Shown: positions 32,460-41,636, counted from the first letter of the stretch. The stretch: DNA of 64,000 bases from Roseococcus microcysteis (GCF_014764365.1 NZ_CP061718.1:1054001-1118000), one strand, 5' to 3'. The notes: generated by a model from the sequence alone, not told the origin. A program made the numbers and translations.

Positions 32460-34241
32460 TCAGGCGGGGGAGAATTCATCCTCGACCTCACCCCGGCGCA
32501 GCGCATCCAGCGCGGCGCGGAGGCGGATCAGCCGCGCCTGGGCGGCCGGGTCGTTCGACCCCGCGAAGGCGGCCTCCGCCGCCCGCGCATCCTCCGCCAG
32601 CTCCGCCTCGCCGCGGAGAAAGCCGAAAATCTGCCAGAAGGCGTCCAGCGCCTCCTTCGGTTGGGCCCCGGAACGGGCTTCCATGGGCAGCCCCGCAGGG
32701 CGGAGCACCCAGGCGCTGGCGGCCGAGACGGGACTCTGTGCGAGGTGGGCGATCAACTCCACGGAGTCAAGGCGTTCGGCCCGCGGAATCCAGGCCAGGA
32801 GGGCATCCCTGACCTGCTTCGCCGGCCCCTCGGGCAATTCGAGCAGCGCCAAGGGCTCCTCAACCTCGCGTAGCAGGTCCGGATGGTGGAGGCATATCGC
32901 CAGCAGCAGCCGCGCCCGCTGCGCCTGGATGGCAGCCGCATCCGGCACGGGGCGCGGGTGGCGGGGGGCCGCGCGGGCATCGGGGCGGCGGGATTGCGAG
33001 AAGAAGCGGTTGAACAGCGCGCCGCGGAATTCGGCGGCCAAGGCCTTGTCCGGAATGGCCGCGGCGGCGGCGGCCAGGCGGTTGCGGATGGCGGCGCGCG
33101 CCTCCGGCCCCGTGGGCAGCTTCGCCCCCGCGATCAGGCCGAACAGGGCGTCGGCCAGGGGTTGCGCGTCGTCCAGCCGCGCCTGCATCCCGCCCGGGCC
33201 GGATTTGCGGATCAGCGTGTCCGGGTCATCGCCCGGCGGCAGGGTGGCGAAGCGCAGCGTGCGTTCGGGCGTCAGCAAAGGCAGGGCCACCTCGGCCGCG
33301 CGACCGGCGGCGCGGCTGCCGGCGGCATCCCCGTCGAAGCAGAGCACGGGTTCGGGACTGACGCGCCACAGGGCTTCCAGCTGCTCGGCCGTCAGCGCGG
33401 TGCCGAGGGGGGCCACGGCCCCCGTGAAGCCCGCCTGGTGCAGGGCGATCACGTCCATGTAGCCCTCGGCCACGATGAGGGTGGCGCCGCGGAACACCCC
33501 CTCCCGCGCCAGGTCGAGGCCATAGAGGTTGCGGCGCTTGGAAAACAGCGCCGTCTCCGGCCCGTTCACATATTTGGGCTGGCCATCCCCCAGCATGCGG
33601 CCGCCGAAGCTGATGGTGCGGCCGCGCCGGTCGCGGATGGGGAACATGACGCGGTTGAAGAAGAGGTCGGAGGCGCCGCCCTCATCGCGCGGCTGCATCA
33701 GCCCGGCCTCGATGAGTTGCGCGGGCGTGATGCCCAGCTCCCGCAATTCCGCCGCCAGCGCCCCGCGCCCGCCGCCGGACCAGCCCAGGCCGAAGCGCGC
33801 GATGGTGTCGTCGGTCAGGCCGCGCTTGCGCAGATAGGCGAGGCCCTCCGCGCCCTCGGCGCTGTGCAGGCGGCGGCGATAGGCGGCCTCGGCCGCTTCC
33901 AGCACGCCGTAGAGGTCGCGCGCCCGGGCCTCGCGCGCCGCGGCCTCGGGGGTGGCCTTCGGGACATCGAGCCCGGCCTCGCCCGAGAGGCGCTCCACCG
34001 CCTCCATGAAGCCCAGGCCTTCGGCCCGCATGACGAAGGCGAAGGCATCGCCATGCGCGCCGCAGCCGAAGCAGTGGAAGCTGTCCTCATACACATAGAA
34101 GGACGGGGATTTCTCGTTGTGGAACGGGCACAGCCCCTTCCAGTTCCGCCCGGATTTGGCCAGCCGCACCCGCCGCCCCACCAGCGAGGGCATGGGGGTG
34201 CGGGCGCGGAGCTCGTCCAGGAAGGAGGGCGGGAGGGCCAT
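32460..34241 (-). CDS. dnaG: DNA primase DnaG
   Basis: Makes RNA primers for replication. 593 residues from ATG 34241. N-terminal zinc-binding domain: CPFHNEKSPSFYVYED with Cys38 and His41, and HCFGCGAHGDA with Cys57 and Cys60. Toprim core follows with NRVMFPIRDRRGRTISFGGR, IVAEGYMDVIALHQAG and CFDGDAAGSRAA. The last 170 residues are the variable DnaB-interacting region. The frame extends 13 codons upstream but MALPPSFLDELRART is the natural start. Confidence 0.96.
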   Translation of the reverse strand: MALPPSFLDELRARTPMPSLVGRRVRLAKSGRNWKGLCPFHNEKSPSFYVYEDSFHCFGCGAHGDAFAFVMRAEGLGFMEAVERLSGEAGLDVPKATPEAAAREARARDLYGVLEAAEAAYRRRLHSAEGAEGLAYLRKRGLTDDTIARFGLGWSGGGRGALAAELRELGITPAQLIEAGLMQPRDEGGASDLFFNRVMFPIRDRRGRTISFGGRMLGDGQPKYVNGPETALFSKRRNLYGLDLAREGVFRGATLIVAEGYMDVIALHQAGFTGAVAPLGTALTAEQLEALWRVSPEPVLCFDGDAAGSRAAGRAAEVALPLLTPERTLRFATLPPGDDPDTLIRKSGPGGMQARLDDAQPLADALFGLIAGAKLPTGPEARAAIRNRLAAAAAAIPDKALAAEFRGALFNRFFSQSRRPDARAAPRHPRPVPDAAAIQAQRARLLLAICLHHPDLLREVEEPLALLELPEGPAKQVRDALLAWIPRAERLDSVELIAHLAQSPVSAASAWVLRPAGLPMEARSGAQPKEALDAFWQIFGFLRGEAELAEDARAAEAAFAGSNDPAAQARLIRLRAALDALRRGEVEDEFSPA

Positions 34242-34306
34242 GAAGCGCCGGCTATAGCGCGGCGCGCAAGGCGCCGGCAAAAATCCCCGCCTAACACGCT
34301 TGTCAT

Positions 34307-34322
34307 TTCAGAAATTCCTGAA
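34307..34322. promoter_or_regulatory. Pseudo-palindromic operator before the GbsR-type gene
   Basis: TTCAGAAATTCCTGAA, matching its own reverse complement at 14 of 16 positions, 13 bases before the ATG of the regulator. It sits in the divergent gap with dnaG. Its AT-rich symmetry in a GC-rich region makes it a good candidate for a MarR/GbsR-family site controlling this gene and the cio genes. Confidence 0.65.
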
Positions 34323-34335
34323 CATATCGTCCTCC

Positions 34336-34914
34336 ATGGACCTGCCCCCCTCCACCACCGCCTTCGTCCTCCATTTCGGCGAGATGGGCTCGCGATGGGG
34401 CATCAACCGCACGGTGGGGCAGATCTATGCCCTGCTCTTCCTCTCCGACCGCCCCCTGCCGGCGGACGAGATCGCGCAGTCGCTGGGCTTCTCCCGCTCC
34501 AACGTCTCCATGGGGCTGAAGGAGCTGGAGAACTGGCGCCTCATCAAGCTCCAGCACCTCCCCGGCGACCGGCGCGAGCATTTCACGACGCCCGATGACG
34601 TCTGGGCCATCGTCCGCACGCTGGCCGAGGAGCGGCGCAAGCGCGAGGTGGACCCCACCCTGACCCTGCTGCGCGACACGCTGATGCAGACGCCCCGCAG
34701 CGACGCCGAGCGCCACGCCCACAAGCGCATGGAGAGCCTGCACGAGGTCATCTCGCTGCTCACCGGCTGGATGGATGACGTGCAGAAGCTGCCCGACGAA
34801 CGGCTGGTGGCGCTGCTCAAGCTCGGCGGGCGCGTGGCCCGCGTGCTGGAGGCCACGGACCGCTTCCACGAGATCGTCACCCGCAAGCCCCGCCGCAAGG
34901 CACAGGAAGGCTGA
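34336..34914 (+). CDS. GbsR/MarR-family transcriptional regulator
   Basis: 192 residues from ATG 34336 (an in-frame TTG at 34300 would put the operator inside the gene). Winged helix-turn-helix: WGINRTVGQIYALLFLSDRPLPADEIAQSLGFSRSN followed by VSMGLKELENWRLIKLQHLPGDRREHF, the pattern of GbsR-type regulators. A C-terminal helical part (about 95-185) probably dimerises. It lies six bases before cioA, so it likely regulates the terminal oxidase. A ligand is not evident. Confidence 0.88.
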   Translation: MDLPPSTTAFVLHFGEMGSRWGINRTVGQIYALLFLSDRPLPADEIAQSLGFSRSNVSMGLKELENWRLIKLQHLPGDRREHFTTPDDVWAIVRTLAEERRKREVDPTLTLLRDTLMQTPRSDAERHAHKRMESLHEVISLLTGWMDDVQKLPDERLVALLKLGGRVARVLEATDRFHEIVTRKPRRKAQEG

Positions 34915-34920
34915 GCCGCC

Positions 34921-36279
34921 ATGGACATGGACCCGATCCTCCTCGCCCGCATCCAGTTCGCGGCGAACATCTCCTTCCACATCCTGTTCCCCACCATCAC
35001 CATCGCGCTGGGCTGGGTGCTGCTGTTCTTCAAGCTGCGCTTCAACGCGACGGGCGATGCGGCCTGGATGGACGCCTACAAATTCTGGGTGAAGGTCTTC
35101 GCGCTGAGCTTCGCGCTCGGCGTCGTCTCGGGCGTCGTCATGTCCTTCCAGTTCGGCACCAACTGGCCGGGCTTCATGGAGCGCGTGGGCAATGTGGCCG
35201 GCCCGCTCCTGGCCTATGAGGTCATCACAGCCTTCTTCCTGGAGGCCTCCTTCCTCGCGATCATGCTCTTCGGCTATGGACGCGTGTCCAACCGCATCCA
35301 CACGCTGGCGACCGTGCTGGTGGCGGGCGGCACCACCCTCTCCGCCTTCTGGATCCTGGTGCTGAATTCCTGGATGCACACGCCGGCGGGGCATGAGATC
35401 CGCGACGGCATCGTGCATGCGGTGGATTGGTGGGCCATCGTCTTCAACCCCTCCATGCCCTATCGCCTGGCGCATATGCTGCTGGCCTCGGGGCTGACCG
35501 TGGCCTTCCTGGTGGCGGGCCTCTCCGCCTGGCGCTGGCTGCGTGGCGACCGCGCGCCGGGCGTGCTCAAGGCGCTGCGGACGGGCGTGGTGATGGGCGC
35601 GGTGCTGATCCCCGCGCAGATCCTGGCGGGCGACCTGCATGGGCTGAACACCCTGCAGCACCAGCCCGCCAAGGTCGCCGCCATGGAGGGCATCTGGGAG
35701 ACCGAGCAGGGGGCCGCGCTGCGCCTCTTCGCCATCCCGGACGAGACCACCCGCAGCAACCGCATGGAGATCGCGATCCCGGGCGTGGCGTCCTTCATCC
35801 TGACCCATGACTGGCAGGGCGAGGTGCGCGGCCTCAACGAATTCATGGGCGAGCACCCGCCCGTGGCGCCGGTCTTCTACGCCTTCCGCGTGATGGTGGG
35901 CATCGGCATGCTGATGCTGGTGGTGTCCTGGTGGGGCGCCTACACGCTCTGGCGCCGCGGCATCACCCCCTGGCTGGCGCGTGCCCTGGTGGGCATGACC
36001 TTCTCCGGCTGGGTGGCGACGCCGGCCGGCTGGTATGTGACCGAAATCGGCCGCCAGCCCTGGCTCGTCACCGGCATCCTGCGCACGGGCGAGGCGGCGG
36101 GGCCGGTCGCGGCCACCACCATCATGGGCTCGCTGCTCATGTACCTGCTGATCTATGTGGCGCTGCTGGCCGCCTATATCGGCACGCTGATGCACCTGGC
36201 CCGCCGCCCCACCGCGCCGGAGCCCGAGGAACTCGGGCCGCGCGACCCGATGCGACCCACCATCGCCCCCGCGGAGTGA
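34921..36279 (+). CDS. cioA: Cytochrome bd-type quinol oxidase subunit I (CioA-like)
   Basis: Oxidises ubiquinol and reduces oxygen to water in the inner membrane. 452 residues, nine helices. Haem ligands by family position: His in SFHILFPTITIALGW near residue 20, His in PYRLAHMLLASGL, Met in FRVMVGIGMLMLVV. The periplasmic Q-loop is short, as in cyanide-insensitive oxidases (CIO) rather than E. coli CydA. The WQ-bearing segment LAGDLHGLNTLQHQPAKVAAMEG, with the glutamate of the quinol site, is intact. Operon with cioB five bases later. Confidence 0.93.
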   Translation: MDMDPILLARIQFAANISFHILFPTITIALGWVLLFFKLRFNATGDAAWMDAYKFWVKVFALSFALGVVSGVVMSFQFGTNWPGFMERVGNVAGPLLAYEVITAFFLEASFLAIMLFGYGRVSNRIHTLATVLVAGGTTLSAFWILVLNSWMHTPAGHEIRDGIVHAVDWWAIVFNPSMPYRLAHMLLASGLTVAFLVAGLSAWRWLRGDRAPGVLKALRTGVVMGAVLIPAQILAGDLHGLNTLQHQPAKVAAMEGIWETEQGAALRLFAIPDETTRSNRMEIAIPGVASFILTHDWQGEVRGLNEFMGEHPPVAPVFYAFRVMVGIGMLMLVVSWWGAYTLWRRGITPWLARALVGMTFSGWVATPAGWYVTEIGRQPWLVTGILRTGEAAGPVAATTIMGSLLMYLLIYVALLAAYIGTLMHLARRPTAPEPEELGPRDPMRPTIAPAE

Positions 36280-36284
36280 CGCCC

Positions 36285-37295
36285 ATGGAAACCCTCCCCG
36301 ACGGCGCCTGGCTGCCCATCACCTTCGCGGTGCTGATGGCCGTCGCGATGCTGCTCTACGCCATCCTGGACGGCTATGACCTCGGCGTGGGCGTGCTGCT
36401 GCGCGCCACCGGCGAGGAGGCGCAGCGCGACAGGATGATCGCCTCCATCGGCCCCTTCTGGGACGCGAACGAGACCTGGCTGGTGCTGGGCGTGGGGCTG
36501 CTGCTGGTGGCCTTCCCCGTGGCCCATGGCATGATCCTGACGGCGCTCTACATCCCCGTGGCGCTGATGCTGGCCGGCCTGATCCTGCGCGGGGTGGCCT
36601 TCGAGTTCCGCGCCAAGGCGCCCGAGCCGCAAAAGCCCAAATGGGATGTGGCCTTCCAGCTGGGCTCCATCATGGCCGCCTTCAGCCAGGGCTGGATGCT
36701 GGGCAGCTACATCCTGGGCTTCGACCCCTCCTGGGCCGCCTTCGCCTTCTCGCTGCTGGTGGGGGTCTTCACGGTGGCGGGCTACACGCTGGTCGGCGCC
36801 TGCTGGCTGGTCTGGCGGGCCGAGGGCGAGTTGCAGCTGCGCGCCGCGCGTTGGGCGCGGGGGGCGCTCTATGCCACCTGGGCGGGCGTGCTGGTGGTGA
36901 GTGCCGCGACCCCGCTGGCCTCCCCCCGCATCTTCGAGCGCTGGTTCTCCATGCCCGAGGCGCTGATGCTGGCGCCCATCCCGCTGGCCACCGGCGCGCT
37001 GTTCCTGGTGCTGCACATCTTCCTGCGCCGCTTCCCCCGCGTGGACCACAGCCTGGATTGGGTGCCCTTCGCCGCCACCGCCGCCATCTTCGTGCTGTGC
37101 TTCCAGGGGCTGGCCTATTCCTTCTGGCCCTATGTGGTGCCCGAGCAGGTGACGATCTTCGAGGCGGCCTCGGCACCGGAATCGCTGCTGATCATCCTGT
37201 TCGGCGCGGCGGCGGTGCTGCCGATGATCTTTCTCTACACCTTCTATGTGTGGCGGGTGTTCGGCGGGAAGGCGCGGGACCTCAAGTATTACTGA
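36285..37295 (+). CDS. cioB: Cytochrome bd-type quinol oxidase subunit II (CioB-like)
   Basis: Partner of the preceding subunit. 336 residues with eight helices; WDANETWLVLGVGLLLVAFPVAHG and YDLGVGVLLRATG are family signatures, and GSYILGFDPSWAAFAFSLLVGVF lies mid-protein. No CydX-like small protein is evident in the 93 bases after it. Located five bases after cioA; the GbsR regulator precedes both. Confidence 0.93.
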   Translation: METLPDGAWLPITFAVLMAVAMLLYAILDGYDLGVGVLLRATGEEAQRDRMIASIGPFWDANETWLVLGVGLLLVAFPVAHGMILTALYIPVALMLAGLILRGVAFEFRAKAPEPQKPKWDVAFQLGSIMAAFSQGWMLGSYILGFDPSWAAFAFSLLVGVFTVAGYTLVGACWLVWRAEGELQLRAARWARGALYATWAGVLVVSAATPLASPRIFERWFSMPEALMLAPIPLATGALFLVLHIFLRRFPRVDHSLDWVPFAATAAIFVLCFQGLAYSFWPYVVPEQVTIFEAASAPESLLIILFGAAAVLPMIFLYTFYVWRVFGGKARDLKYY

Positions 37296-37388
37296 GCCCT
37301 CATGGCGCCCGTGGCGGCGGGGGGTTTTCACCGCCCCCCGCCCGGTCCATCTCTTGGGACAATGATTTCCGTCCCTGGAGGACCCCTC

Positions 37389-38369
37389 ATGAGCGAAGCC
37401 ACCCGCGCGCCCGTCCCCGTCACCGTGCTCACCGGCTATCTCGGCGCCGGCAAGACCACCCTGCTGAACCGCATCCTCACCGAAAACCACGGCAAGAAAT
37501 TCGCCGTGATCATCAACGAGTTCGGGGAGCTGGGGGTGGACAATGACCTCGTCGTGGATGCCGACGAGGAAGTGTTCGAGATGAACAACGGCTGCATCTG
37601 CTGCACCGTCCGCGGCGACATGATCCGCATCCTCTCGGGCCTGATGAAGCGGCGCGACAAGTTTGACGGCATCATCCTGGAAACCACGGGCCTCGCCGAC
37701 CCCGCCCCCGTCGCCCAGACCTTCTTCGTGGATGAGGATGTGAAGAAGGCCACGCGTCTGGATTCCATCGTGACCGTGGTGGACGCCAAGCACCTCTCCG
37801 CCCGCCTGAACGACAGCAAGGAAGCCGAGGAGCAGATCGCCTTCGCCGACCTCATCCTGCTCAACAAGATGGACCTCGTATCGGAGGAGGAGGCCAAGGC
37901 GGTCGAGGCGAAGATCCGCGCCATCAACCCCATGGCTGAGCTGGTCCGCAGCACCAAGTCCAACGTGGACATCGGCAGCGTCATCGGCCGCGACGCCTTC
38001 AACCTGGAACGCATCCTGGCCCGCGAACCCGACTTCCTCTCGGGCGAGGACGACCACGAGCACGACAGCGAGGTGAACTCCGTCAGCTTCGAGGTGGAGC
38101 GCCCCATCGACCCCGAGAAGTTCAACACCTGGATGACGGACCTTCTCGCCGCCAAGGGCCAGGACCTGCTGCGGACCAAGGGCATCCTGGCCTATCCCGG
38201 CGAGGACCGTCGCTTCGCCTTCCAGGCCGTCCACATGATCGCGGATGGCGACTACATCTCGCCCTGGAAGGAAGGCGACCCCCGCCGCTCCAAGATCGTC
38301 TTCATCGGGCGGGACCTGAACCGGCCCCAGCTGCGCCGCGGCTTCGAGGCCTGCCAGGTCCCGGCCTGA
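37389..38369 (+). CDS. CobW-family GTPase metal chaperone (ZNG1/YjiA-like)
   Basis: A G3E-family P-loop GTPase, 326 residues from ATG 37389, eight bases after GGAGGA. Walker A GYLGAGKTT (16-24), CxCC metal motif in NNGCICCTVRGD (Cys69, Cys71, Cys72), Walker B LETTGLADP, and NKMD near 166. A short acidic/His stretch (GEDDHEHDSE) could bind metal. Family members deliver or insert zinc or cobalt; no cobalamin genes are adjacent, though metH lies 8 kb away. The start of the WD40 gene overlaps its stop by one base (TGATG), so they are translationally coupled. Confidence 0.92.
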   Translation: MSEATRAPVPVTVLTGYLGAGKTTLLNRILTENHGKKFAVIINEFGELGVDNDLVVDADEEVFEMNNGCICCTVRGDMIRILSGLMKRRDKFDGIILETTGLADPAPVAQTFFVDEDVKKATRLDSIVTVVDAKHLSARLNDSKEAEEQIAFADLILLNKMDLVSEEEAKAVEAKIRAINPMAELVRSTKSNVDIGSVIGRDAFNLERILAREPDFLSGEDDHEHDSEVNSVSFEVERPIDPEKFNTWMTDLLAAKGQDLLRTKGILAYPGEDRRFAFQAVHMIADGDYISPWKEGDPRRSKIVFIGRDLNRPQLRRGFEACQVPA

Positions 38370-39394
38370 TGCAGGACGAGGATATCGCCTATCTGCTCGA
38401 CAGCCGCGGCGTCTCGCGGGAGCTGGGCGCCTGGGTGGTCGGCATCGCCTTCGGCCGCGAGGGGCGCAGCCTCGCCTTCGGCCTGGGCGATGGCAGCGTC
38501 CACATGACGACCGCCGCCGGCGCCGAATGGCGAAGTGTGGCGGCGCATGAGGGCGCCTGTCTCGACCTCTGCGCCGACATCCGCGAGGGCGTGCTGACAG
38601 GCGGCGATGATGGCCGGCTGATGCAGGTGGCCCCCGACGGCACCGCCACCGAACTCGCCCGCTTCGGCCGGAAATGGGTGGAGCATGTGGCCGCCCATGA
38701 AGGGGGCTTCCGCGCCGCCTCCGTCGCCAAGGCCGTGCATGTGCTGGACGCGAAGGGCGAGGCGGTGAAGTCGCTGGCCCATCCCTCCACCGTGGGCGGG
38801 CTGTGCTTCGACGCCAAGGGCAAGCGCCTCGCCGTCAGCCACTACAACGGCGCCTCCCTCTGGTTCGTGAACGCGAAGGAGGACAAGCCGCGCGTGCTCG
38901 AATGGAAGGGCAGCCACCACGCCATCGCCTTCAGCCCGGACGGCACCCATGTCGTCACCGCCATGCAGGAGATGTCGCTGCATGGCTGGCGCCTCGCCGA
39001 TGGCCAGCACATGCGCATGTCGGGCTACCCCACCAAGACGCACAGCCTCAGCTTCAGCGCCAAGGGGAAGTGGCTCGCCACCAGCGGGGCCGAGGCCGTG
39101 GTGCTCTGGCCCTTCTTCGGCGGCGGGCCCATGGGCAAGGCGCCCACCGAACTCGCCGGCGGCGACCAGGTGATGTGCACGCGCGTGGCCTGCCACCCGC
39201 AGCACGAGATGGTGGCGGCGGGCTTCGAGGACGGGCTGGTGCTTCTGGCCGAGGTCGGTTCGGGCCGGGTGCTGCCGCTGGCCCCGCCCGGGCATGGCGG
39301 CGTCTCGGCATTGGCCTGGAACGCCACCGGGACCCACCTCGCCTTCGGCACGGAGACGGGTTTCGCCGGCTTGATTGACCTCTCCAAGCGCTAG
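38369..39394 (+). CDS. WD40-repeat protein coupled to CobW GTPase
   Basis: 341 residues forming a predicted seven-bladed propeller; repeats are visible as GRSLAFGLGDGSVHM, AFSPDGTHVVTAMQEMSLHGWRL, SFSAKGKWLATSGAEAVVLWPF and AWNATGTHLAFGTETGFAGLI. There is no signal peptide, so it is cytoplasmic. Its start overlaps the CobW stop by one base. A scaffold or client of the metal chaperone is a reasonable inference; catalytic motifs are absent. Confidence 0.85.
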   Translation: MQDEDIAYLLDSRGVSRELGAWVVGIAFGREGRSLAFGLGDGSVHMTTAAGAEWRSVAAHEGACLDLCADIREGVLTGGDDGRLMQVAPDGTATELARFGRKWVEHVAAHEGGFRAASVAKAVHVLDAKGEAVKSLAHPSTVGGLCFDAKGKRLAVSHYNGASLWFVNAKEDKPRVLEWKGSHHAIAFSPDGTHVVTAMQEMSLHGWRLADGQHMRMSGYPTKTHSLSFSAKGKWLATSGAEAVVLWPFFGGGPMGKAPTELAGGDQVMCTRVACHPQHEMVAAGFEDGLVLLAEVGSGRVLPLAPPGHGGVSALAWNATGTHLAFGTETGFAGLIDLSKR

Positions 39395-39454
39395 GATTTC
39401 CCCTCCCCGCCTGATTCGCCGCTGCCGATCACGCGCCACCAGGAGCGACGCCGC

Positions 39455-40285
39455 ATGGGCCAGAGCCCCGTCATCACCACCCCGCACATGTCCATGCCGC
39501 GCCTCGGCCTCGGCACCTGGCCGTTGAAGGGCGCCGAAGGCCAGGCGGCGGTGGAATCCGCACTCGGCCTCGGCTACCGCCATGTGGACACGGCCGAGAT
39601 GTATGGCAACGAAGTGGAGGTGGGGGCCGCGATCCGCGCCAGCGGCGTCGCGCGCGGGGACATCTTCCTCACCACCAAGGTCTGGTTCGACAAGCCCGAC
39701 GGGCCGCGCTTCCGCGAAGCCGCGCTGGCCTGCCTCGACCGCCTCGCCACGCCCTATGTGGACCTGCTGCTGGTCCATTGGCCCTCGCCGCAGCTTAACC
39801 TCCCCTCGGTGCTGGAGGCGCTGGAGGCGCTGCGCCAGGGCGGGCAGGCGCGTGCGGTGGGCGTCTCCAACTTCCCGCCCGGCCTGCTGCGCCAGGCGCT
39901 GAACCTCAAGATCACGCCGCTGGCCTGCCTGCAGGTGGAGCACCATGTCCTGCTGGACCAGTCGGCGCTGCTGGCCATCACCGGCCCGGCCGGCATGGTG
40001 CTGACCAGCTACACGCCTCTGGGCAAGGGAAAGGCCGCGGAAGGGCCTGAGATCGCCTCCATCGCCGCCCGGCATGGGGTGACGCCCGCGCAGGTGGCGC
40101 TGGCCTATCTCCTCGCCAAGGGCGATGTCTCGGCCATTCCCAAGGCGGCCAGCGCCGCGCGCCAGAAGGAGAACCTGGGCGCGCTGGACGTGACGCTCTC
40201 GGCGGCCGACATCGCGGCGCTGGACGCCCTGCCCAAGGGGCGGCGCCTCGTGAACCCCGACTTCGCGCCCGACTGGGCGGCCTAG
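39455..40285 (+). CDS. Aldo/keto reductase
   Basis: 276 residues, TIM-barrel NADPH-dependent reductase resembling 2,5-diketo-D-gluconate reductase. Motifs: GLGYRHVDTAEMYGNEVEVG (Asp and Tyr of the tetrad), LTTKVWF (Lys), YVDLLLVHWPSP (His), and the cofactor-binding IPKAASAARQKENLGAL. The physiological carbonyl substrate is not shown. Its TAG stop is part of a palindromic repeat, and it converges on the FkbM gene. Confidence 0.93.
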   Translation: MGQSPVITTPHMSMPRLGLGTWPLKGAEGQAAVESALGLGYRHVDTAEMYGNEVEVGAAIRASGVARGDIFLTTKVWFDKPDGPRFREAALACLDRLATPYVDLLLVHWPSPQLNLPSVLEALEALRQGGQARAVGVSNFPPGLLRQALNLKITPLACLQVEHHVLLDQSALLAITGPAGMVLTSYTPLGKGKAAEGPEIASIAARHGVTPAQVALAYLLAKGDVSAIPKAASAARQKENLGALDVTLSAADIAALDALPKGRRLVNPDFAPDWAA

Positions 40286-40383
40286 AGCATGCTGCGTTCA
40301 CATGCGTTCACGCAGCCTGCTCTCACCTTTGTTGAGAGCGGGATTCAGCGTTTTCGGTGATTCCACCTCAACGCATCCCGCTC
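40285..40383. repeat. Compound palindromic repeat between convergent genes
   Basis: Two adjacent inverted repeats. First: GAGCATGCTGCGT (40285-40297) against 40310-40322, matching at 12 of 13 positions. Second: GAGCGGGAT (40336-40344) and ATCCCGCTC (40375-40383), perfect, with a 30-base centre. The first arm begins inside the stop codon of the aldo/keto reductase. Elements of this look recur in related genomes as dispersed intergenic palindromes (from memory, unchecked); it may also serve as a two-way terminator. Confidence 0.65.
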
Positions 40384-40390
40384 CAAGGCC

Positions 40391-41542
40391 TCAGACCCAG
40401 CGCTTCACCCAGTCGAGGTCGAAGCACAGCACGATGTCGTCATGCCGACCCGGCGACATCAGGATATCGTGCACCATCTTGCTCCGCGCATGCACGCCCT
40501 CGACGGGGCGCGGGCCGGCCTCGGTGAAGTGCACGACATGCGGGAACCACTTCGCCCATGTCTCGATCACGCGCAGCGGGTTGACGCCGGCGAAGCGCAG
40601 CTGCGTCCAGATGTTCAGCTCCACATAGACGGCCGTGCGCAGGCGCCGCAGGCTCCGGAGACCGCCCTTGATGGCCTGGGTCTCCGAGCCCTCGATGTCC
40701 AGCTTCACGAGGTCCAGGCGCGCCAGAGGCCGCGCGAGTTCGTCCAGCGTCAGCCCCGGGACGACATGCCGCGCGCCGCTGCCCACGCCATTCTCGGCCG
40801 CGGTCACGAAGGCCACCGACGCACTCGCGGGGTCGTGCAGCAGCACCTCGCCCGGGGTGGCCACCAGCGCGGCCTGATGGACCTCGGCGCGCGCCAGCCC
40901 ATTCCGGGCCAAATTGTCCCGCAGAAGGGCACTCAGCCGCGGATTGGGCTCGATGGCGAGCAGCCGGGCGTGGCGCGGCGCGCCGGCCGCCATGGCCAGC
41001 GCGCTCAGCCCCAGATTCGCCCCGCCATCGAGCAGCACCGCGCCCTCGCCGCCATCGGGCAGCAGGGCGCGCGTGAGCCGGACGAGGCGCTGCAGCATGG
41101 CCGCCTCGTTCGGCGCGTTTCGCAGATAGGGGTCGCCCGCGATGCCGCGCACCCAATGCGGCCTGCCATCCACCTCCACCAGCACCGCATCGGGCGGGAC
41201 CTCCGGCAGCGTGTCCCAGCCATGCAGCAGCGCCTCGCGCAGGGTGAGGAAGGGGGGCACGGGCCCCGTCTCCCGGGGCGCCGGCCGTCCATGGCGCAGC
41301 CAGTGCCAGGCATCGAGCGCCTCCGCGTCGGGCGGCACCAAGCTCTCGGGCGCCAGGCCGCGGCCGGCACGGGTCTGGCGGAATTCGGCGCTGTCCATGA
41401 AATGTCGCACCAGCGCTGGCGCATCGCCCAGCGACTGCCATTGCCGAATGACTTCCTTGCTCTCGGCATCACGGCCTAGAATGAGGCGGTAGGCCCAGAT
41501 GACGACATGCGCCGGAAGTTCGGGGCCAGGGGTGGCGGACAT
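40391..41542 (-). CDS. FkbM-family methyltransferase with N-terminal DUF4214-like segment
   Basis: 383 residues from ATG 41542. The N-terminal 50 residues (VIWAYRLILGRDAESKEVIRQW, RHFMDSAEFRQT) resemble the DUF4214-type motif often attached to glycan-modifying enzymes. The C-terminal SAM-dependent methyltransferase has VLLDGGANLGLSALAMA (motif I), LLAIEPNPRLSALLRDNL, and DLVKLDIEGSETQAIKGG, the FkbM signature. The substrate is probably a sugar or polysaccharide O-position (inference). It is isolated from other glycan genes. Confidence 0.88.
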   Translation of the reverse strand: MSATPGPELPAHVVIWAYRLILGRDAESKEVIRQWQSLGDAPALVRHFMDSAEFRQTRAGRGLAPESLVPPDAEALDAWHWLRHGRPAPRETGPVPPFLTLREALLHGWDTLPEVPPDAVLVEVDGRPHWVRGIAGDPYLRNAPNEAAMLQRLVRLTRALLPDGGEGAVLLDGGANLGLSALAMAAGAPRHARLLAIEPNPRLSALLRDNLARNGLARAEVHQAALVATPGEVLLHDPASASVAFVTAAENGVGSGARHVVPGLTLDELARPLARLDLVKLDIEGSETQAIKGGLRSLRRLRTAVYVELNIWTQLRFAGVNPLRVIETWAKWFPHVVHFTEAGPRPVEGVHARSKMVHDILMSPGRHDDIVLCFDLDWVKRWV

Positions 41543-41636
41543 GCACGCCCCCTCCCCGGAGCAACCGGATGCGTGGCCCCATGGGTGGCACACCGGGCGC
41601 ACAAGACGCCCGTAACGCGGACGAGGAAGACTTAGC

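Noticed and set aside
37296-37388. CydX-like small subunit after cioB
   Set aside because: The short frame here is Pro/Gly-rich, lacks a membrane helix and reads straight into the CobW start.
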